Shown: positions 5,377 to 8,922 of the stretch, in pieces | How the letters are laid out: every line of letters starts with the position of its first letter | Numbering within the stretch: the stretch's first letter is position 1 | Origin: Candidatus Brevibacterium intestinigallinarum | GTDB taxonomy: Bacteria; Actinomycetota; Actinomycetes; Actinomycetales; Brevibacteriaceae | Assembly: GCA_019117325.1 (NCBI GenBank) | Contig: DWZY01000105.1 | Span: 1 to 8,922, forward strand | Length of the DNA: 8,922 nucleotides | Direction of reading: 5' to 3' | Notes under the pieces: generated by a model | Told to the model about the DNA's origin: nothing | Databases searched by the model: none | Seen by the model: only the letters and a program-made list of their open reading frames with translations | Position numbers and translations under genes: made by a program

Positions 5377-6279
5377 ATGAGTTCCGAATCCCAGGCAGCA
5401 GCAGCGACGGACCGGACGGACACGGCCTTCGACCTGGCCTCACTGGTCCACGGCGACGACCGCGCGGACCTGTCCGGCCAGGCGGATCACGACGCGCTCA
5501 CGCGCGCGGCGGCACGGGCGAAGGAGGAGACGGACGCGCAGGGACGTCCCGCCCGCTCGTCGACCGGCGACCTGCTGGACTACGCGAAGAACGTCCCGGT
5601 CCGCCCGGCGACCAGCGTCATCATCCTGCGGCAGGCGCCTGAGCTGCAGGTCTTCGTCCAGCACCGCGTCAAGACGATGGACTTCGCCGCCGGCGTCGTC
5701 GTGTTCCCCGGCGGCCGGGTCGACCTGGAGGACGTGGAGGCGGCCGGCACCCTGCCGATCGGCGAGGACGACCTGGACCGCCATGTCACCGCGTGGGCCC
5801 ACACGGATGCGGTGCAGAAGGGCCTGAGCGGCCGCGTCACGGAACCCGGCGCCGACCAGCCGGAGACTGCCACCCCCGCCGAGGCCGCCACCGGTGTGCG
5901 CACCCTGCTCGCCTGCGCGATCCGCGAGGTCGAGGAGGAGACGGGTCAGCGACTGGGTGCGGATGTCATGCACCCGTGGGCGAACCTCGTGACCCCTCCG
6001 GGCCGCTCGAAGCGGTTCGACACCTACTTCTTCGTGACCGCCGGCGAGGGGCTGGCCGATCTGGCGCACCAGACGACGGAGGCGACGAACTCCGAGTGGC
6101 TGTCCGTCGACGAACTGCTCACCGGCGAGACCGAGGGCCGCTACCGCCTCATGCGTCCCACGCTCGCGCTGCTGACGGAGCTGCAGACCCTGGGCTCGGT
6201 CGAGGCCATCCTGGGACTCGCGACGAGCGGCGACCGCACGATCGAGTCGATCCGCCCACAGGTGCCCGGCATCCACTGA
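5377..6279 (+). CDS. Nudix hydrolase with split Nudix box, Nudt19-like CoA diphosphatase candidate
   Basis: The protein has 300 residues. ATG 5377 follows AGGAG (5368-5372). Residues 1-75 are Ala/Asp/Thr-rich and probably disordered. The Nudix fold starts near PATSVIILR (77). FPGGRVD (110-116) supplies the first half of the Nudix box, but the metal-binding half, AIREVEEETG (R183, E184, E187, E188, G190), follows only after ~65 residues instead of the usual ~13. Such an insertion inside the box is characteristic of the Nudt19/RP2 group, which cleaves CoA and acyl-CoA to phosphopantetheine species and 3',5'-ADP. The acidic, Thr/Ala-rich insert (~117-172) looks like a surface loop. The C-terminus keeps helical segments (YRLMRPTLALLTELQ). 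The gene diverges from an acyl-CoA oxidation operon, which fits a role in CoA turnover. The exact substrate is inferred, and activity on another nucleotide derivative cannot be excluded. Confidence 0.82.
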   Translation: MSSESQAAAATDRTDTAFDLASLVHGDDRADLSGQADHDALTRAAARAKEETDAQGRPARSSTGDLLDYAKNVPVRPATSVIILRQAPELQVFVQHRVKTMDFAAGVVVFPGGRVDLEDVEAAGTLPIGEDDLDRHVTAWAHTDAVQKGLSGRVTEPGADQPETATPAEAATGVRTLLACAIREVEEETGQRLGADVMHPWANLVTPPGRSKRFDTYFFVTAGEGLADLAHQTTEATNSEWLSVDELLTGETEGRYRLMRPTLALLTELQTLGSVEAILGLATSGDRTIESIRPQVPGIH

Positions 6280-6327
6280 GCGCTCAACACTGAGTCCGTG
6301 ACTCGGAAGCCCTGAGTCCCGGACGCT

Positions 6328-6359
6328 GAAGACCCGCGGCCACTGGGCCGCGGGTCTTC
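6328..6359. terminator. Bidirectional terminator between the Nudix and MBL genes
   Basis: GAAGACCCGCGGCC (6328-6341) and GGCCGCGGGTCTTC (6346-6359) form a perfect 14-bp stem with a 4-base ACTG loop. The arm ends GUCUUC in the plus direction, giving a short U-rich end. It lies 48 bases after the Nudix stop and 59 bases after the MBL stop on the other strand, so it can serve both convergent transcripts. Confidence 0.85.
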
Positions 6360-6370
6360 GTCACGTCGGT

Positions 6371-6428
6371 GCGCATCGCTCACACGAGCGCGCAACCGCT
6401 CACCCGGGCGCGCACTGCTCACACGAGC
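6371..6428. repeat. Three imperfect 19-20-bp tandem repeats covering the end of the MBL gene
   Basis: Units at 6371-6389, 6390-6409 and 6410-6428 share the pattern GCGCA-NC(C)GCTCACACGAGC, with unit 2 carrying CCCGGG changes. The MBL stop codon (6419-6421, minus strand) and its last codons lie in the third unit. The other two units look like duplicated copies of the gene's 3' tip in the downstream spacer. Each unit holds a small dyad (GCTC-N4-GAGC). Confidence 0.65.
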
Positions 6429-7342
6429 GTGTGCGCGCCGTTCTGGTCCACGGCGACGAGGCCCCGCGCGACCAGGTCCTCGAGGTGCTTGGCGCACATG
6501 CTCTCCTCGACCCGGTCCGCGAAGGCGGGGCGGCGACCCGGTCGGTAGACGACGCCGCGCCCCACCATCTCCTCCGCCGTTCGCACGCCCTCGCGCAGCA
6601 GGTCGAGGATCGCCTCTTCCCGCGTCTCGAGGACACGGCCGAAGTCCGCGAGCACCTGCAGGTACTCGTCCCGGTCCCAGTACGGCCCCTTGTGGTGCGC
6701 CGTGGCGTAGACGGTCGCCTCCAGCCCGGCGCAGGCCTCGATCGTGGCCCGGAAGTCCGCCAGCCGGGAGTCCTCGTCGCTGTAGAGCGGACCGAAGGAG
6801 GACAGATCGACGTCCCCGATGAAGGCCACGCCGTCCGGCTGGACGAGGAAGCCGGCATGGCCCGGCGTGTGCCCGGGCAAGTGGAGCGCCGTGATGGTGA
6901 CGCCGCCGCCCAAGTCGAAGACCTGTCCGTCCTCGAACGCACGGGCGTGCGGGACGGGCGCCCACCGGAACTCCTCGAGGACCCCGGCGGCCGCCTCTGC
7001 GGGGATGCCCATCGCCGCGAGGAAGACGTCTTGGTCCCGGACACCGGCGGCGTCCGCGGAGTGGACCCAGACCTCGGCGCAGGATCCCGCGTCGACGGTG
7101 TGGTCCTCGTGGTAGTGGCTGATGAGCAGCAGGTCCGCCTCAGCCGGTGAGGTGTGCAGGCAGGCGTCGATCATCGCCGTGCGCTCCGCACCGCGCACCA
7201 GCAGCGGGTTGGCCTGCGGGTACTTGCCGCCGTTCGCGGGTCGCAGCTGCACCGTGTGGGGTCCCAGCCGGACCTCCTCGACCGTCTCCTTGGCCACGGT
7301 CTCAGCCACGGCCTCGGCGGCCTGCTTCGTCGCCTCCGTCAT
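6419..7342 (-). CDS. Metallo-beta-lactamase-fold hydrolase
   Basis: This 307-residue protein has the full MBL metal-site set: H76-x-H78-x-D80-H81 (SHYHEDHTVDA), H158 (LPGHTPGH), D177 (FIGDVD) and H216/H217 (ATAHHKG). Two zinc ions are therefore expected. The N-terminal ~25 residues are Ala/Glu-rich without a signal peptide, so it is cytoplasmic. Residues ~235-307 form a helical/winged-helix-like tail (LREGVRTAEEMV, KHLEDLVARGLVAVD), as in glyoxalase-II and LACTB2-like members. The substrate cannot be told: thioester, lactone, phosphodiester and amide hydrolases share this fold. It lies 42 bases downstream of the CE4-type hydrolase on the same strand and probably shares its transcript. GAGAGGA (minus strand, 7347-7353) precedes ATG 7340-7342 with a short 4-base gap. 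The gene's end lies inside a tandem repeat array. Confidence 0.9.
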   Translation of the reverse strand: MTEATKQAAEAVAETVAKETVEEVRLGPHTVQLRPANGGKYPQANPLLVRGAERTAMIDACLHTSPAEADLLLISHYHEDHTVDAGSCAEVWVHSADAAGVRDQDVFLAAMGIPAEAAAGVLEEFRWAPVPHARAFEDGQVFDLGGGVTITALHLPGHTPGHAGFLVQPDGVAFIGDVDLSSFGPLYSDEDSRLADFRATIEACAGLEATVYATAHHKGPYWDRDEYLQVLADFGRVLETREEAILDLLREGVRTAEEMVGRGVVYRPGRRPAFADRVEESMCAKHLEDLVARGLVAVDQNGAHTLV

Positions 7343-7384
7343 CCAGTCCTCTCAGTTCAGATCTCGTGTCAGGGGTGGCACGTC

Positions 7385-8287
7385 TCAGTACAGCGGCGGG
7401 CGGGCCTCGCCCGCGAACGGGTAGCGCGCACGGAAGTCATCCGCGATCTCCGCCATCGTCACCCACTCCACGCCCTCGTGCGACCCGATGTACTCGATGA
7501 GCCGCTCGAGCATGAGCAGCACCTGCGGCCGGCCCGACACGTCCGGGTGGATCGTGATCGGGAAGACTCCGTAGTCCAGCTCCCGGTACACCCAGTCGAA
7601 CTGATCCCGCCACAGCTGCTCGATGTCCCGCGGGTTCACGAACCCGTGCGAATTGGGGCTGCCCTTGATGAACATCATCGGCGGCAGATCATCGACGTAC
7701 CAGTTCGCCGCGATCTCCACCATGTCGATCGTCTCGCCGTGCTGGAGCGGCTTCATCCACGCAGCCGCATCCTTCGAGTAGTCGATGTTCGTCCACGTCT
7801 CACCCAGGCGGACGTAATAGGGGACGAAGTCCGCGTGCGACTGCGAGTGGTCGTAGTCGAACCCGAACTCCTGCAGCAGCGCGGCCGTCCGCTGGGACAT
7901 CTCCCACCACGGAGCCACGTACCCGCGCGGGGCCGTGCCCGTCGCCGCGGTGAGGACCTCGACGGACTTCTCCAGGACGTCGCGCTCCTGCTGCGCCGTC
8001 ATGTCGACCGGGTTCTCGTGCGAGTAGCCGTGCGCGCCCACCTCGTGGCCCGCATCGACGATCATCTTCAGCTCATCCGGGAACGTCTCCGCAGAATGGC
8101 CCGGCACGAACCACGAGGCCCGGATGTCCTCCCGCTGGAACATCTTCAGGAGGCGCGGCACACCCACCTCGCCGGCGAAGATGCCGCGCTGGATGTCATT
8201 GATCGAGTCCTGGCCGCCGTACGAGCCCAGCCAGCCGCCCACCGCATCGATGTCCACACCGAACGATGCAAGGATCCTCTTCGCCAT
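7385..8287 (-). CDS. CE4/NodB-fold polysaccharide deacetylase-family hydrolase, HpPgdA/PuuE-like
   Basis: The protein has 300 residues. Metal and catalytic motifs of the NodB fold are visible: GVDID (D12, D14), HGYSHEN (H86 and H90), RGYVAPWW (121-128) and ITIHPDVSGRP with H247. SFGVDIDAVGGWLGSYGG, then RGIFAGEVGVPRLLKMF and SWFVPGHSAETFPDE, are the wording of the HpPgdA/PuuE-like branch. That branch includes the H. pylori peptidoglycan deacetylase, PuuE allantoinases and, as I recall, a Pseudomonas cyclic-imide hydrolase. No signal peptide or membrane segment is present, so a cytoplasmic amide, imide or ureide substrate seems likelier than cell wall. It is first in a two-gene unit with the MBL hydrolase and divergent from marR. 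ATG 8285-8287 has GAGAGGAG (minus strand, 8295-8302) seven bases upstream. The GTG nine codons earlier has no ribosome site. Confidence 0.88.
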   Translation of the reverse strand: MAKRILASFGVDIDAVGGWLGSYGGQDSINDIQRGIFAGEVGVPRLLKMFQREDIRASWFVPGHSAETFPDELKMIVDAGHEVGAHGYSHENPVDMTAQQERDVLEKSVEVLTAATGTAPRGYVAPWWEMSQRTAALLQEFGFDYDHSQSHADFVPYYVRLGETWTNIDYSKDAAAWMKPLQHGETIDMVEIAANWYVDDLPPMMFIKGSPNSHGFVNPRDIEQLWRDQFDWVYRELDYGVFPITIHPDVSGRPQVLLMLERLIEYIGSHEGVEWVTMAEIADDFRARYPFAGEARPPLY

Positions 8288-8308
8288 GATCAGACTCCTC
8301 TCGACGAG

Positions 8309-8328
8309 GCGCACCGCCCATGGTGCGC
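8309..8328 (-). promoter_or_regulatory. Hairpin at the 5' end of the predicted CE4-MBL mRNA
   Basis: GCGCACC (8309-8315) and GGTGCGC (8322-8328) form a perfect 7-bp stem with a 6-base loop. If transcription starts near 8331 the hairpin would sit at the very 5' end of the mRNA, a few bases upstream of the ribosome site. It may stabilise the transcript, or the dyad may be an operator. Confidence 0.4.
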
Positions 8329-8337
8329 GTCACAGAC

Positions 8338-8343
8338 AGCCTA
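8338..8343 (-). promoter_or_regulatory. Candidate -10 element of the CE4-MBL operon
   Basis: The minus strand reads TAGGCT, identical to the -10 box proposed for marR on the opposite strand. The start would fall near 8331. The -35 is poorly defined: minus-strand ACTTGG (8361-8366) lies 17 bases upstream, inside the dyad at 8352-8365. Confidence 0.45.
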
Positions 8344-8351
8344 CGACAGGG

Positions 8352-8365
8352 CTTGAGACACCAAG
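8352..8365. promoter_or_regulatory. Candidate MarR operator, CTTG-N6-CAAG
   Basis: CTTGAGACACCAAG is an inverted repeat with 4-bp arms (TTG...CAA core), the shape common for MarR-family sites. It sits between the two divergent -10 boxes and overlaps the -35 region of the CE4-MBL promoter. CAAGT recurs at 8375-8379 as a possible second half-site. The marR product is the obvious candidate ligand by position. Confidence 0.45.
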
Positions 8366-8385
8366 TTTCCGCCGCAAGTGATTGG

Positions 8386-8391
8386 TAGGCT
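8386..8391 (+). promoter_or_regulatory. -10 element of marR, leaderless start
   Basis: TAGGCT ends six bases before the marR ATG, so transcription would begin at about the A of the start codon. No ribosome site precedes the ATG (the bases just before it read GGCTCCGGTC). Both observations together support a leaderless mRNA, which is common in actinobacteria. Confidence 0.55.
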
Positions 8392-8397
8392 CCGGTC

Positions 8398-8898
8398 ATG
8401 GACACCCCCCACGACACCCGCTGGCTCTCCCCCGAGGAGTCCTCCACCTGGCTGTCCGTGTGGACGGCGACCGTCTGGCTGCCCGCCCGCCTGGATCAGC
8501 AGCTGCGGAGGGACTCGGGGCTGAGCCTGGTCGAGTATCACTCGCTGTCCCAGATCGACATGGCTCCGGAGCGCACGATGCGGCTCAGCGAGCTGGCCGC
8601 GGTCACGAACATGACGCTCTCCCACCTCTCCCGTGTCGTGTCGCGGCTGGAGAAGGGCGGCCTGCTGCGGCGCGAGCCGGACCCCGACGACGGCCGCTAC
8701 ACGCTGGCGATCCTCACGCAGACCGGGCACGACCGGGTCGTCGAGGCCGCGCCCGGACACGTGGAGGCCGTCCGGACATACGTCTTCGATGGTCTGAGCG
8801 AGGACCAGAAGGCCGCTCTGGGCGACGCGATGGGACCGATCGTCGAGGCTCTGGTCCCCACGCGGATCGGTGGCGTGGGTCGAGTCGGCCGGGCGTGA
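8398..8898 (+). CDS. MarR-family transcriptional regulator
   Basis: This 166-residue protein has the MarR winged-helix layout: N-terminal dimerisation helix (WLSVWTATVWLPARLDQQLR, 18-37), LSLVEYHSLSQI leading into the HTH (MRLSELAAVTNMTLSHLSRV, 61-80), SRLEKGGLLRR (82-92), wing with PDPDDGRYTLAILT (94-107) and C-terminal helices to ~152. The DDGR wing motif is intact, so it should bind DNA as a homodimer. It diverges from the CE4-MBL operon across 110 bases with a candidate operator, so it probably represses that operon and itself until a small ligand, perhaps the pathway substrate, releases it. The ligand is unknown. The start at 8398 rests on the conserved N-terminal helix and the leaderless promoter. 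A short Gly/Arg tail ends the protein. Confidence 0.92.
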   Translation: MDTPHDTRWLSPEESSTWLSVWTATVWLPARLDQQLRRDSGLSLVEYHSLSQIDMAPERTMRLSELAAVTNMTLSHLSRVVSRLEKGGLLRREPDPDDGRYTLAILTQTGHDRVVEAAPGHVEAVRTYVFDGLSEDQKAALGDAMGPIVEALVPTRIGGVGRVGRA

Positions 8899-8922
8899 CT
8901 CGGGCTGGCTGGCACACCTGAC

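Noticed and set aside
2589..5642. Open frame of 1017 codons on the plus strand across the acyl-CoA operon
   Set aside because: It is antisense to three genes with intact catalytic motifs, starts inside the terminator hairpin, and its translation is Arg/Asp/Val/Leu-rich without any recognisable domain. GC-rich codon use keeps the opposite strand free of stops.
6290..6319. CTGAGTCC direct repeat and GAGTC-CGT-GACTC mini-hairpin after the Nudix gene
   Set aside because: The stem is only 5 bp and lies just before a much stronger terminator, so chance or a minor part of the 3' end is enough explanation.
6371..6428. Tandem repeats as a CRISPR array
   Set aside because: Units are contiguous with no unique spacers, only 19-20 bp, and no cas genes are present.
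7154..8356. 400-codon plus-strand frame opposite the MBL and CE4 genes
   Set aside because: It is antisense to well-supported genes and gives a low-complexity Arg/His/Leu/Val product with no domain.

Overview
The window is high-GC, and every complete gene ends in TGA. Gene content (large LuxR-type regulator, PLD-type cardiolipin synthase with two N-terminal membrane segments, NodN/HtdZ-like MaoC hydratase, Nudt19-like Nudix protein) and TAGGCT/TAGGAT-like -10 boxes point to an actinobacterial chromosome, most likely order Micrococcales. The genus cannot be read from the sequence. I see no tRNA, rRNA, insertion sequence, phage gene or CRISPR array, and coding density is high, so this looks like an ordinary housekeeping and catabolic region.

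Layout. (1) 1-944, plus strand: the 3' end of a LuxR-family regulator, then a small YtxH-like membrane-anchored protein with its own promoter. (2) 979-2472, minus strand: cardiolipin synthase (cls), convergent with the YtxH gene. The two share a long hairpin that uses the last codons of cls. (3) 2622-5144, minus strand: a three-gene acyl-CoA operon in the order MaoC hydratase, acyl-CoA dehydrogenase, SDR 3-hydroxyacyl dehydrogenase. Together these can catalyse acyl-CoA to 2-enoyl-CoA to (R)-3-hydroxyacyl-CoA to 3-oxoacyl-CoA. A well-formed promoter precedes it, two tandem hairpins separate the second and third genes, and a large hairpin ends it. (4) 5377-6279, plus strand and divergent from the operon: a Nudix hydrolase whose Nudix box is split by an insertion, as in Nudt19-type CoA diphosphatases. 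This gives a possible functional link to acyl-CoA metabolism. (5) 6419-8287, minus strand: a CE4/NodB-fold hydrolase without a signal peptide (HpPgdA/PuuE-like, possibly a cyclic-imide or amide hydrolase) followed by a metallo-beta-lactamase-fold hydrolase. (6) 8398-8898, plus strand: a MarR-family regulator divergent from that pair, apparently expressed from a leaderless mRNA.

The most interesting parts are the MarR/CE4/MBL cassette, which looks like a small regulated catabolic or detoxification unit of unknown substrate, and the dissociated MFE-2-like (R)-specific beta-oxidation operon paired with a split-box Nudix protein. Several non-coding structures also deserve attention: a 28-bp perfect palindrome inside the operon, three tandem repeats that begin at the end of the MBL gene, overlapping dyads in the maoC leader, and mirrored TAGGCT -10 boxes around a dyad in the marR divergent promoter. 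There is no intergenic stretch longer than 300 bases. The longest, 5145-5376, holds the divergent maoC and nudix control regions.
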